A stretch of DNA of 64,000 nt, taken from positions 4,518,001 to 4,582,000 of the forward strand of contig NZ_CP008852.1 of assembly GCF_000725345.1 (NCBI RefSeq). Direction: 5' to 3'. Source of the stretch: Pelosinus sp. UFO1 (GTDB lineage: Bacteria; Bacillota; Negativicutes; DSM-13327). The notes under the pieces are model-generated. The model ran no database searches and had not been told where the DNA came from. It saw only the letters and a program-made list of their open reading frames with translations. Both the position numbers and the translations under genes were made by a program. Position 1 is the first letter of the stretch; each line of letters opens with the position of its first letter. Below, piece by piece: positions 9,201 to 17,963 of the stretch.

Positions 9201-9300
9201 TAAGAAAAGACTTGGCTTGTGCCAAGTCCTCGGACGCAGGCAGAAGCCTTAGTCGTTCTTACTTGGAATCAAGAAAGTGTTATACTTTCTGATTCCGTAA
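9201..9300 (+). repeat. Family B repeat, full form
   Basis: 100-nt element: ATAAGAAAAG-like start, hairpin GACTTGGC-TTGT-GCCAAGTC, a linker containing GACGCAGGCAGAAGCC, then a second hairpin (GGAATCAAGAAAGT with ACTTTCTGATTCC), ending GTAAAAAA. It lies between the convergent EIIBC and pth genes. Copies: 23336 (plus), 29749 (minus), 60137 (internally deleted). Confidence 0.9.
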
Positions 9301-9302
9301 AA

Positions 9303-9350
9303 AAAACTAAGATGCAGCTAGAGTTTCAACTCCAGCTGCATCTTAGTTTT
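9303..9350. terminator. Bidirectional terminator between EIIBC and pth
   Basis: AAAACTAAGATGCAGCT pairs perfectly with AGCTGCATCTTAGTTTT, and inside it GAGTT pairs with AACTC. A/T runs on both ends serve the two convergent transcripts. Its arms resemble the second hairpin of family A (AAGATTCAG... versus AAGATGCAG...), suggesting common origin. Confidence 0.85.
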
Positions 9351-9362
9351 CCCATTTAGCAA

Positions 9363-9920
9363 TCACTTGTTATGCAGATTCATTGCCTTGTTCATACCTT
9401 GTGTGATAATCGACTCCACCGCTTCAGCCGCTTTATCGATTGCCTCTACAAGCAGGGGCTGCTCTTCTACTGTAAAGCGACTAAGGACATAGTCTACAAC
9501 CTGCCACCCTGTTGGCGGACGACCAATTCCAATTCGAACACGGGGAAAGGAATCGTTAGCTAAATGAGTCAGCAAGGATTCAATTCCTCGATGGCCTCCA
9601 GATCCGCCTTTCATTCTAAGACGCAAACGACCAGTAGGCAAATCCATATCGTCAAAGATAACAATAACATCTTCCGGAGCAACTTTGTACCATCGGGCCA
9701 GCTCGCCTACTGCTACACCGCTTAGATTCATATAGGTTTGAGGCTTCACTAAGAGCACTGGCTCCTCTTTTCGCTGTTCCGCAATTAGTGCTTCCTTACG
9801 ATTCTTCCAATTACTAACACCCCAGCGTCGTGCTAATTCATCAATCACCATAAAGCCGACATTGTGACGTGTGGCACTATATTCTTGCCCCGGATTACCA
9901 AGACCTACTACAATCTTCAC
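9363..9920 (-). CDS. pth: Peptidyl-tRNA hydrolase
   Basis: Releases stalled peptidyl-tRNAs (SpoVC in B. subtilis). It is 185 aa with the family signature GLGNPGQEYSATRHNVGF (catalytic H19, N9), later MNLSG and FDDMDLPTGRLRLR with the catalytic Asp, and GGHRGIESL. Translation starts at a GTG overlapping the stop of the deacetylase gene (GTGA), with GGAGG ten bases upstream. Its position after prs and glmU follows the B. subtilis order, though here two genes lie in between. Confidence 0.96.
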   Translation of the reverse strand: MKIVVGLGNPGQEYSATRHNVGFMVIDELARRWGVSNWKNRKEALIAEQRKEEPVLLVKPQTYMNLSGVAVGELARWYKVAPEDVIVIFDDMDLPTGRLRLRMKGGSGGHRGIESLLTHLANDSFPRVRIGIGRPPTGWQVVDYVLSRFTVEEQPLLVEAIDKAAEAVESIITQGMNKAMNLHNK

Positions 9921-10744
9921 CCTTTACTGTCCTCCATTTTTGTTAAAATCTCGTCTACTGTCACAAATTTATACCCTTGAGCTAACAGGGTTTGAATAAT
10001 ACGTCTAGTAGCTTCTACAGTTTGCGCTCGCGAAGCCTGAGACGCGATACCATCCCCATCATGTAGCAGAATAATAGAGCCATTCTTCACCTTACTTACC
10101 GTGCGGTCTACAATCACTTCAACTCCCGGATTGGTCCAATCCCGGCTCATGACTGACCACTCTACAACCTTTAAGCTTCGTTCCGCCATAACTTCTAATA
10201 CAACAGGATCGCGGAAACCATGTGGTGGCCTTACTAGATGGGGTGCAGTACCAACAGCAGCTATAATAGCTTGATTCGTGGAGTCAATTTCATCAACAAT
10301 TACCTTCCGATCCGCTTTTAATAAATCAATGTGATGATAGGTATGATTTCCCAATTGATGCCCCTCAGAAGCAATACGACTTACTAACTCAGGATGTTTT
10401 TTAACATTTTCTCCAATAACAAAGAAGGTGGCAGGTACATGAAATTCTTTTAATACATCCAATACCTGCTCCGTGTAGGGGGGATAAGGCCCATCATCAA
10501 AGGTGAGAGCCACTACTTTCTGTGTAGTTCTTACTTGGCTAAAAACTCTGCCAAAAAACTCGTTTTCCGGCAGTACAGCACTAAGAGTTAAAAAAATCCC
10601 CGCTGTAATTCCAAGGACAGCTAACCACATCCCTGTACGTATAGGTTTTGTTGCAACATTACGATAATCCAAGATCAAACCAGCCAATACGATAATTGTC
10701 AGTAGCCCTAACATACTAATCAATCGTATATTTATATCAAACAT
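9917..10744 (-). CDS. Membrane-anchored polysaccharide deacetylase (NodB domain)
   Basis: 275 aa with two N-terminal hydrophobic segments (about residues 5-25 and 38-60), then an extracytoplasmic NodB/CE4 domain. Metal and catalytic motifs are intact: TFDDGP, HTYHH (HxxxH), RPPHGFRD and ILLHDGDG. Family members remove N- or O-acetyl groups from peptidoglycan or chitin-like polymers. The exact substrate cannot be told; a role in cell wall or spore cortex is possible. The ATG overlaps the end of the GNAT gene by 8 bases, and its GGAG ribosome site is within that gene. Confidence 0.88.
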   Translation of the reverse strand: MFDINIRLISMLGLLTIIVLAGLILDYRNVATKPIRTGMWLAVLGITAGIFLTLSAVLPENEFFGRVFSQVRTTQKVVALTFDDGPYPPYTEQVLDVLKEFHVPATFFVIGENVKKHPELVSRIASEGHQLGNHTYHHIDLLKADRKVIVDEIDSTNQAIIAAVGTAPHLVRPPHGFRDPVVLEVMAERSLKVVEWSVMSRDWTNPGVEVIVDRTVSKVKNGSIILLHDGDGIASQASRAQTVEATRRIIQTLLAQGYKFVTVDEILTKMEDSKG

Positions 10745-11402
10745 GATCGTGCTCCATTTCCTTGTACATAATCATCCACTTTCCTTGTGAATCTGCCGTA
10801 TAACCTGCAAAAACGAAATTCCACTTTTCGTATAATCGAATGGCTACTTCATTTGAGGGCCTTACTTCTAAGCGCACTCGATTAGCTCCTTTTTTCGAAA
10901 AATACTTTATTGCATTTTCTAATAGTAAATTGGCTACTCCTTGGCCCCTTGCCTTTTCTGCGACAGCAATAGATAAAATCCTGGCATTTGCCGGCTTACT
11001 GGGAGTAACGGCTGAGTAAAGAAAGGCCACTTTATTCATTATAATGACTTTAACTGGATGCAAACCAAAACCATATTTCCCAGTGATCCATCGCCAAGCC
11101 CATTTTAGCAAATGACCTTCCCATATTGCCCGCAGCCACAAATTTGATAATTCAGTAGGAGCAAAACAATAGCCTACCACTTTACCCGATACATCTCGGG
11201 CCACAATGGCAGCCTCAGGCTCTGCCTGATAGACTAAGGTAAATACATCCTGCATCGCCTGAGGATCTGGCAAAACTCCACCACAATGATGGAGCACACT
11301 TTCACGAAAACTCTCTGTAAATAATGATGCAATTTGAGGTATATCGGCTATTGTCGCTTGACCTATGCTAAATTCTCCATTTTTCATCCCCACCATTACC
11401 AT
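10737..11402 (-). CDS. GNAT-family N-acetyltransferase
   Basis: Acetyltransferase of the RimI-like GNAT fold, about 221 aa. The acetyl-CoA loop is LSIAVAEKARGQGVANLLLENAI (R/QxxGxG/A), and a C-terminal NEVAIRLYEKWNF motif is typical of protein N-terminal or small-molecule acetylases. The substrate cannot be inferred. The start is uncertain: ATG at 11402 (AAGG six bases upstream) and ATG at 11387 are both possible. It is translationally coupled to the deacetylase gene downstream. Confidence 0.8.
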   Translation of the reverse strand: MVMVGMKNGEFSIGQATIADIPQIASLFTESFRESVLHHCGGVLPDPQAMQDVFTLVYQAEPEAAIVARDVSGKVVGYCFAPTELSNLWLRAIWEGHLLKWAWRWITGKYGFGLHPVKVIIMNKVAFLYSAVTPSKPANARILSIAVAEKARGQGVANLLLENAIKYFSKKGANRVRLEVRPSNEVAIRLYEKWNFVFAGYTADSQGKWMIMYKEMEHDHV

Positions 11403-11483
11403 CACCAACCTTACTGGGATTATACCATATGATAAGCAGAGAAAAAATAGGTAGTACCATAAAGAGAATGGGTGTAATACGTT

Positions 11484-11516
11484 TTTTTAACCACAGAGGC
11501 GCAGAGGGCACAGAGT
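11484..11516. repeat. Partial family C-like repeat arm
   Basis: TTTTTAACCACAGAGGCGCA followed by GAGGGCACAGAG: a single arm of the widespread ACCACAGAGGCACAGAG kind, without a visible partner arm nearby. A similar lone arm is at 35800. It lies between prs and the GNAT gene. Confidence 0.55.
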
Positions 11517-11530
11517 GGACAGAATAAAGA

Positions 11531-11556
11531 ACAGGGCGGAATGTTGCCCGCCCTGT
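11531..11556 (-). terminator. Terminator behind prs
   Basis: ACAGGGCGG pairs with CCGCCCTGT over an eight-base loop, 16 bases after the prs stop, followed on the minus strand by TTCTTTATTC. This is a GC-rich intrinsic terminator with a modest T tract. Confidence 0.75.
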
Positions 11557-11572
11557 CTAATCAATATATAGC

Positions 11573-12520
11573 TTACTCGTCAAACATTCTACTAACTGGA
11601 AGTTCACCAAAAATTCTAAGTATGGCTTCACCCAAAAGAGGTGCAATGGATAATACCTTAATTTTATCACATTCTTTTTCTGCAGGCAGAGGAATTGTAT
11701 TTGTAATAACTAATTCTTTAATAACAGATGCCTTAATGCGGGCCACAGCTGGATCACTTAATACAGCATGAGTACAGCAAGCGTATACTTCTTTTGCACC
11801 AAATTTTATTAACGCATTGGCACCTTCCGTTAAAGAACCAGCCGTATCAACGATATCATCAATCATAACGGCTGTTCTTCCTTCTACATTGCCGATAAGA
11901 TTCATAACTTCTGCAACACCAGGCATAGGACGACGTTTTTCAATGATAGCAATTGGCGCATGCAGCCTATCGGCCAATTGTCTAGCGCGAGTTACACCGC
12001 CTAAATCTGGAGACACTACAATCAAATCATCCAAATTCTTAGAACGAACATAATCTGCTAACAAAGGTACTCCAGGCATATGATCCACTGGGATATCAAA
12101 GAACCCTTGAATTTGACCTGCATGCAAATCGACTGTAAGGACACGGGCAACACCAGCTGTTGTCAATAAGTCTGCAATCAATTTAGCAGATATAGGTTCC
12201 CTGCCTCGAGTTTTACGATCTTGCCGTGCATAAGCATAATAAGGAACTACGGCCGTAATTGTACGTGCAGAAGCCCGCTTTGCAGCATCAACCATAATTA
12301 AAAGCTCCATCATGCTGTCGTTTACGGGATTACAAGTAGGCTGCACTATAAATACATCCTTACCGCGCACACTTTCATCAATGATGACTTGCGTTTCTCC
12401 GTTGTTAAAATGCCCAACAAAAGCATTCCCCATAGTAAGACCCAAATGGTCAGCAATCTCTTTAGCCAACCCTGGATTGGCATTACCGGAAAAAATCCGC
12501 AACCTCTTCATATCTTCCAT
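11573..12520 (-). CDS. prs: Ribose-phosphate pyrophosphokinase (PRPP synthetase)
   Basis: Makes PRPP from ribose-5-phosphate and ATP for purine, pyrimidine, His, Trp and NAD synthesis. At 315 aa it has the full class I set: the flexible loop ARQDRKTRGREPISAK, DLHAGQIQGFF, and the PRPP loop MIDDIVDTAGSLTEGA. AGGAGG stands 12 bases before the first ATG; the ATG three codons in is even further. It follows glmU directly, as gcaD-prs in B. subtilis. Confidence 0.97.
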   Translation of the reverse strand: MEDMKRLRIFSGNANPGLAKEIADHLGLTMGNAFVGHFNNGETQVIIDESVRGKDVFIVQPTCNPVNDSMMELLIMVDAAKRASARTITAVVPYYAYARQDRKTRGREPISAKLIADLLTTAGVARVLTVDLHAGQIQGFFDIPVDHMPGVPLLADYVRSKNLDDLIVVSPDLGGVTRARQLADRLHAPIAIIEKRRPMPGVAEVMNLIGNVEGRTAVMIDDIVDTAGSLTEGANALIKFGAKEVYACCTHAVLSDPAVARIKASVIKELVITNTIPLPAEKECDKIKVLSIAPLLGEAILRIFGELPVSRMFDE

Positions 12521-12624
12521 TGTAAAACGTTACCTCCTGATTATGCTTTTTTCTTACGAAATCAATTTATATTAAAAGAGAAAATCTTTCTCCTATGCTA
12601 ACTTTTGTTATCTTCCATGTAACT

Positions 12625-13986
12625 TTACTTTTTCGCAGCCCAGCCATCAATATTGCTTTGACGTGCTCTAGCCACACCTAAAGACTCTGATGGTACATTC
12701 TTTGTAATAGTCGAGCCTGCAGCTACGTAAGCACCTTTACCGACGGTAACAGGAGCCACTAAATTAGTATTACAACCAATAAAAGCACCATCCTCAATAA
12801 TGGTCCGACTTTTGTTCTTACCATCATAATTCACAGTTATGGTGCCTGATCCAATATTTACTTTTTCCCCCATATCTGTGTCGCCAATGTAACTTAAATG
12901 AGGAATTTTGCTACCTTCACCAACCTGAGAATTTTTTACTTCGACAAAATTTCCAACCTTAACCTTATCAGCTAACACCGTCTTCGGACGTAAATGAACA
13001 TATGGGCCAACAATTACATCATTACCTACTTTACAATCATGGGCATAGCTAAAATGCAAGGTAGTATTATCGCCAACAATACTGTCTTGGATACGACTAT
13101 TGGGTCCTATTTGGCAGTTACCGCCAATTGTAGTGTTACCTTCAATCCAAGTAAATGGATAAACTATGGAGTCTGGACCAATCGTTACTTCCTGGTCAAT
13201 AAAAGTACTATCGATATCCATAATGGTAACGCCAGCATCCATTAGCTCTGCTAACTTACGCTTTCTGACTATTTTCTCCGCTTCCGCCAATTGCATACGT
13301 GAGTTGATCCCTAGTGTGTCTTGATAATCATCTACTTTGACTGCCCATACTTTAGAGTGAGCCGTTGCCAAAATACCAATGACATCGGTTAAGTAATATT
13401 CACCTTGCATATTATTGCAGTTTGTATTTTGTAGTGCTTCAAATAAAGCAGCCCGTTCAAAACAATAGATACCTGTGTTTACTTCGTTGACTGCTAATTC
13501 TCTACTATTGGCATCCTTTTGTTCCACAATTTTCAGGACTTGTCCGCTGGCATCTCGAATCACACGTCCATAACCTGTCGGATTCGGCATATGAGCCGTC
13601 AACACTGTTGCTGATGCCCCAGCCGCTTTGTGCTCAGCAAAAAGTTTTCCTAAGGTTTTTCCCCTTAGCAGCGGTGTATCGCCACATAACACCATTACCG
13701 TTCCATCAAAGTCTTTTAAAAACTCAGCCGCCTGCATGACCGCATGGCCTGTCCCTAATTGTTCCGCCTGAACGACAAATTCAGCCTGCTTTCCTAAAGT
13801 ACCTTCTACACATTCTGCACCAAAACCAACAACTACAACTTTTTTCTTAGCTCCTGCTACATCTGCTGCATCAAGTACATGCTGCACCATTGGCTTGCCA
13901 CCAATCTTATGTAACACTTTGGGTAAGGTTGACTTCATCCGTGTACCTTTGCCTGCCGCCAAAATTACCGCCAGTAAATCAGACAT
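12625..13986 (-). CDS. glmU: Bifunctional UDP-GlcNAc pyrophosphorylase/glucosamine-1-phosphate acetyltransferase
   Basis: Makes UDP-GlcNAc, the precursor of peptidoglycan and (in diderms) LPS. The N-terminal uridylyltransferase (about residues 1-230) has LAAGKGTRMKS and LCGDTPLL. The C-terminal left-handed beta-helix (from about 250) is built of hexapeptide repeats and ends with the acetyl-CoA site (GNFVEVKNS, NYDGKNKSRTIIEDGAFIG). The start is the ATG at 13986 (453 aa) with GGAGGAAGG just upstream; the frame is open for another seven codons. Two TTCGACA (Spo0A-box-like) sites at 14000 and 14065 lie upstream. Confidence 0.97.
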   Translation of the reverse strand: MSDLLAVILAAGKGTRMKSTLPKVLHKIGGKPMVQHVLDAADVAGAKKKVVVVGFGAECVEGTLGKQAEFVVQAEQLGTGHAVMQAAEFLKDFDGTVMVLCGDTPLLRGKTLGKLFAEHKAAGASATVLTAHMPNPTGYGRVIRDASGQVLKIVEQKDANSRELAVNEVNTGIYCFERAALFEALQNTNCNNMQGEYYLTDVIGILATAHSKVWAVKVDDYQDTLGINSRMQLAEAEKIVRKRKLAELMDAGVTIMDIDSTFIDQEVTIGPDSIVYPFTWIEGNTTIGGNCQIGPNSRIQDSIVGDNTTLHFSYAHDCKVGNDVIVGPYVHLRPKTVLADKVKVGNFVEVKNSQVGEGSKIPHLSYIGDTDMGEKVNIGSGTITVNYDGKNKSRTIIEDGAFIGCNTNLVAPVTVGKGAYVAAGSTITKNVPSESLGVARARQSNIDGWAAKK

Positions 13987-14176
13987 TAACCTTCCTCCAT
14001 TCGACAAAACTCCATATTCTCACTAAGGATAACAATGTATTCAAATCCTCAAACTTCTTTACTTTTCGACATCAAAGACAACATTCCTGCCTATAAAATA
14101 AAGTTTGATAATAATGAATTTTCTAGTTATATTAGAATGCATTAAAGAAACTAATTTATCTTCCCTTTAATTAAAC

Positions 14177-15388
14177 TCATATCGTTCTCGCACTATATCC
14201 GTGCTGACGTAAATTATGCAAAATTTGTTCCGTATGCAGTGCATCTCTTGTCTCTAAACTAATTTCAATAACGGCTTGCCCAATCGGAACATTTTGTTCT
14301 ACACGATCATGAAAAACAGAAATAACATTTGCTTGCGTATTCGCAATTACTGTCAATAATTGCTGTAACAAACCAGGCCGATCCGTGATTTGTGTAGAAA
14401 TTTTAATACGTCTTCCAGCTTTGACTAACCCTCTTTCTATAATACGAGAAATAAAGTTTACATCTATATTTCCGCCAGATACGACACTTACGACTTTACC
14501 CTTGGCAGGAATCTTATGATTTAATATTGCTGCCAACGCAATTGCCCCTGAACCTTCCACCATTAATTTTGCTCTTTCCAACAGCATTAAAATCGTACTT
14601 GCGGTGGCTTCATCATCAACAACTACGATATCGTCAACATAATGATCTACAATAGGAAAAGTTAAATCTCCAGGAGCTTTTACAGCAATCCCATCGGCAA
14701 TAGTCACAGCATCAGGCGTACTTTTTAGAATATGAGCATATTTAGACATATACATGGCGGGTGCCCCTTGGGCTTGGACACCATAGATTTTCACGTGGGG
14801 AGCCAATTCTTTTACAGCAAGGGCAATACCAGCAATCAATCCACCACCGCCAATGGGCACGACAATCGCTGAAACATCCTCTAGCTCTTCTAATATTTCA
14901 ATTCCCACTGTCCCTTGCCCTGCGATTACTTGATAATCATTAAACGCATGAATAAAGGTTTGCCCATTTTCTTGTTCTAATTCTTGCGCCCTATGAAAAG
15001 CATCATCATATACGGTTCCACTCAACAGGACTTCTGCACCATATCCTCTAGTCGCAATTATCTTAGCTAAAGGTGCCACTTCCGGCATGACAATTGTGGC
15101 TCTTGCTTCCATCATCCTCGCAGCATAAGCTACCCCTTGGGCGTGATTTCCTGCCGATGCGGCAATAACTCCTTTGGCCCTTTCCTCAGGAGTAAGGGAA
15201 TGAATTTTATTATAAGCACCACGCAATTTAAAAGAACCTGTTTTTTGTAAATTCTCCAGTTTTAAATATACATCACAACCAGCCATATTACTAAATGTAA
15301 CACTCTTATCCAAAGGGGTATGATGAATCACATCATACATGGCATGATGGGCTTGCTTAACATCAGCTAAGTCGATACCTTGTTTCAT
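14177..15388 (-). CDS. ilvA: Threonine ammonia-lyase with ACT domain
   Basis: PLP enzyme of 403 aa that deaminates L-threonine to 2-oxobutanoate, the entry to isoleucine. The PLP lysine is in KTGSFKLRGAYNKI, the phosphate-binding glycine loop is PIGGGGLIAG, and residues from about 330 form a single ACT domain (TQITDRPGLLQQLLTVIA). The one-ACT, roughly 400-aa build is that of the Firmicute/actinobacterial enzyme, so catabolic TdcB-like use is also possible. AGGAGG precedes the ATG. It sits 36 bases after purR, a place held by yabJ and spoVG in B. subtilis. Confidence 0.92.
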   Translation of the reverse strand: MKQGIDLADVKQAHHAMYDVIHHTPLDKSVTFSNMAGCDVYLKLENLQKTGSFKLRGAYNKIHSLTPEERAKGVIAASAGNHAQGVAYAARMMEARATIVMPEVAPLAKIIATRGYGAEVLLSGTVYDDAFHRAQELEQENGQTFIHAFNDYQVIAGQGTVGIEILEELEDVSAIVVPIGGGGLIAGIALAVKELAPHVKIYGVQAQGAPAMYMSKYAHILKSTPDAVTIADGIAVKAPGDLTFPIVDHYVDDIVVVDDEATASTILMLLERAKLMVEGSGAIALAAILNHKIPAKGKVVSVVSGGNIDVNFISRIIERGLVKAGRRIKISTQITDRPGLLQQLLTVIANTQANVISVFHDRVEQNVPIGQAVIEISLETRDALHTEQILHNLRQHGYSARTI

Positions 15389-15424
15389 AACAACATCGCC
15401 TCCTAAATCATTTAGAAACAGTAG

Positions 15425-16234
15425 TTATAACACGGGTCGAATATCTATTGTCTTAGTATGCTGCCCAACGTCATGTAACATGAGTAATGCTAAATAATCT
15501 TCTACTAATTTTTTTTCTGGCTCATTGGTAGCAATGAGTACACCTGTGCCTACAACCTGTGCACCTACCTCATTCGCTAAGTCTATCATACCAAGTGCGG
15601 TGCCACCAGCCTTCATAAAATCATCGATTACCAGTACCTTCGAACCAGCAGCGAGAGCCCGGCGAGGCAGGGACATAGTTTGAATTCGTTTTGTAGAGCC
15701 CGTTACATAGTTAATACTTACAGAAGGTCCTTCTGTAACCTTACTACCTTGCCGTACAATAACTAAGGGTAAACCAAAAGCTCTAGCCGTTGCAAAGGCC
15801 AGAGGAATTCCCTTCGTCTCAACTGTCATAATAAAATCAGGTGCTAAATGCGAAAATCTGGCCCTAAAAATTTCACCGGCTTGCATCATTAAATCAGGCA
15901 TAAATAAAATATCGGACATATATAAAAAACCACCAGGAATTATCCGCTCGGGATCAGAGAGTTGTTTTGCTAACTGGGTCAGCATAGTATTCATGCGTTC
16001 CTCTGAAGGGCATGGAACGTACCTTACACCGCCAGAGGCTCCTGACACTGTTTCTACTGTTCCTAAGCCAAATTCCTGCATTGACTGTTTTATAGTTACC
16101 ATATCCTCACTTAATGTTGATTTTGCTGCGCCAAACAAGCTGCTAAAATGTCCCAATGAAAATAGATAGCCAGGCATGTCCATCAACATTTTGCTAAGGG
16201 CTACAACTCTTTCCACTCTCCGTACTTTCGTCAT
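15425..16234 (-). CDS. purR: Purine operon repressor PurR
   Basis: Firmicute PurR (unrelated to the LacI-type E. coli protein), 269 aa. A winged helix-turn-helix (about residues 1-75) is fused to a phosphoribosyltransferase-like domain carrying the PRPP loop VLVIDDFMKAGGTALGM, which senses PRPP instead of catalysing. The motif SGASGGVRYVP joins the domains. GGAGG precedes the ATG. It is near ispE, glmU and prs as in B. subtilis, which links PRPP sensing and PRPP synthesis in one neighbourhood. Confidence 0.95.
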   Translation of the reverse strand: MTKVRRVERVVALSKMLMDMPGYLFSLGHFSSLFGAAKSTLSEDMVTIKQSMQEFGLGTVETVSGASGGVRYVPCPSEERMNTMLTQLAKQLSDPERIIPGGFLYMSDILFMPDLMMQAGEIFRARFSHLAPDFIMTVETKGIPLAFATARAFGLPLVIVRQGSKVTEGPSVSINYVTGSTKRIQTMSLPRRALAAGSKVLVIDDFMKAGGTALGMIDLANEVGAQVVGTGVLIATNEPEKKLVEDYLALLMLHDVGQHTKTIDIRPVL

Positions 16235-16380
16235 TGCTTTTTATCCTCCATCATGAAAAACACCGAATATTATCCTGTTTTTTAATATTTTCATTCACTT
16301 TCTCCGCAAAAGATCAAATCCCTGCACAAAATTATAATTATTTTTCATTTTAACTGCAAAAAAAGCAGAGGTATTCTAAT

Positions 16381-16424
16381 GTTATAAGGCGTGACTTGGC
16401 ATAAGCCAAGTCACGCCTTATAAC
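16381..16424. terminator. Perfect 20-bp hairpin behind the nucleotidyltransferase gene
   Basis: Two perfectly complementary 20-base arms are separated by the loop ATAA, beginning two bases after the stop of the nucleotidyltransferase gene. The inner part is GACTTGGC / GCCAAGTC, identical to the first hairpin of family B. No T run follows immediately, but the stem is strong enough to end or stabilise transcripts from either side. Confidence 0.7.
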
Positions 16425-16425
16425 A

Positions 16426-17184
16426 CTAGGAGCGAAAAGAGAAAGTAGTGCGAACCAATTCTAAATCGCTTGGTTTATCAACATCAATCCCCAGCTCAGG
16501 ATAGGGCGATTGAACAACAGCACCTGTAATACCTAATAATGTAGCTACCCTTTCTTTCACCTTAGTTAAACTCAATGTCCCAAGGAAAAATTGTAATACA
16601 AATCCCCAACCTAATATGCAACAAAGTTTAAAAGGATTTTTACGATTATTAATGAGCCTCTCAGCCACTAAGAGGCATTGCGGTACAATTTTGGGATTAA
16701 CTAAAAAAATATTGCCCCCCGTATAGGTTCCATCCTTAAAACGTACATAAGTGCGTTTGCTACTGGGATAAAATTTATTATTAATTTCCTTACTAACAAT
16801 CGGATAATACAAATCCGCCTCTACCTGGGCGCATTGGGTGAAAAAATCAGCTATGGCATTCGGAGTTAAAAGGGGAATGTCTGCAGTAACGACTAGCACC
16901 TTATTTTCATGACCTAACGCTTTCATCCCCAGTTGAATTGTCTCTAAAAGAGTACAGCCTCCCTCAAGTAGTACTGCATTATCTGGAAATCTGCATTTTT
17001 GCAATTGAGGAATTGGCCCCATTATAAATATTCGATCCACTTGGGGGGAAGCTGCCAATGCATCTGCCACAAAGGTCACCATAGGTTTACCAGCTATTTC
17101 AATCATCGCCTCATACGACTGAGATGAAAACTTACTCAAATGTTCACTATTTTCACCGCCAGCCAGTATAATGGCATCATACAT
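16426..17184 (-). CDS. MobA/IspD-like nucleotidyltransferase
   Basis: 252-aa Rossmann-type NTP transferase. It begins MYDAIILAGGENSEHLSKF, where the usual arginine of LAGGxSxRMG is missing, then IAGKPMVTFVADAL and VVTADIPLLTPNAI with the metal-binding Asp. The C-terminal part has a hydrophobic stretch (LCCILGWGFVLQFFLG) and ends in a family-typical YPELGIDVDKPSDLELV. The substrate cannot be told; molybdenum cofactor or sugar/alcohol-phosphate activation are options. I start at the ATG at 17184, ten bases behind GGGAGG. Confidence 0.8.
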   Translation of the reverse strand: MYDAIILAGGENSEHLSKFSSQSYEAMIEIAGKPMVTFVADALAASPQVDRIFIMGPIPQLQKCRFPDNAVLLEGGCTLLETIQLGMKALGHENKVLVVTADIPLLTPNAIADFFTQCAQVEADLYYPIVSKEINNKFYPSSKRTYVRFKDGTYTGGNIFLVNPKIVPQCLLVAERLINNRKNPFKLCCILGWGFVLQFFLGTLSLTKVKERVATLLGITGAVVQSPYPELGIDVDKPSDLELVRTTFSFRS

Positions 17185-17267
17185 ATAACCCAAACCTCCC
17201 ATGTGAATGTTCATTAAAGTTTATAAAAATCACGATCTCTCTATATAGTATCCAAAAAAATCGAAAA

Positions 17268-17963
17268 CTATTCTTGCTTTGAATGCGAACCCTTCTCTAG
17301 CATATTTTTTAATAAGACTTGTTCCGCATTCGCCATATGTTCTCCTGCAAATTGTTGAGCTAAGGATACATTTCTCTGTCCTAACGACTCAACCATGCGA
17401 GTATGTTCACCAAACATTTCTTTAAGTCTACCTGGATATGACATAGATAAAGACCTAAAACGAGTGAGTTGTTCCCGTAAATTATTTATGATTCCCACAA
17501 GGCGTTCATTCCGACTCGCCCGGTATAAAATATCATGAAATTGGCTATCGGCTTCTACAATTTTATCCATATCATTTACTTCAATGTAGCCGCCAATTTC
17601 GACTAAGAGCCTTTCCATTTGTTCTAATTCTTCTTCGGTAATACGTTCTGCTGCCAGTCCTGCAGCTAAAACATCCAATGATGTTCTTACTTCAAATACT
17701 TCTGTAATATCTTTAATCGAAAGATCGGAAACATAGGTGCCACGCCTTGGAATCATTACGACAAAGCCTTCCAATTCTAACTTGCGGATGGCTTCCCTGA
17801 CCGGGGTACGACTTACACCTAACTCTTCAGCTACTTGGATTTCCATCAAACGTTCTCCAGGTTGTAATACACCAGAAACAATTGCATTCCGTAAGGTTTC
17901 ACATACCACTTCCCGAAGAGGTTGATAGCTATCTAACTTAATTGGTAATAAACGCCGCTCCAT
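17268..17963 (-). CDS. GntR-family regulator, FadR/FCD subgroup
   Basis: 231-aa regulator. The GntR winged helix-turn-helix (about residues 12-75: LREVVCETLRNAIVSGVLQP, VSRTPVREAIRKLELEGFV) is followed by an all-helical FCD ligand domain with metal-coordinating residues (EADSQFHDILYRAS, FGEHTRMVESL). Members sense small organic acids; the ligand is unknown. The ATG overlaps the ispE stop (TAATG), so the two are translationally coupled, an arrangement that makes regulation of a nearby gene plausible but not shown. Confidence 0.9.
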   Translation of the reverse strand: MERRLLPIKLDSYQPLREVVCETLRNAIVSGVLQPGERLMEIQVAEELGVSRTPVREAIRKLELEGFVVMIPRRGTYVSDLSIKDITEVFEVRTSLDVLAAGLAAERITEEELEQMERLLVEIGGYIEVNDMDKIVEADSQFHDILYRASRNERLVGIINNLREQLTRFRSLSMSYPGRLKEMFGEHTRMVESLGQRNVSLAQQFAGEHMANAEQVLLKNMLEKGSHSKQE

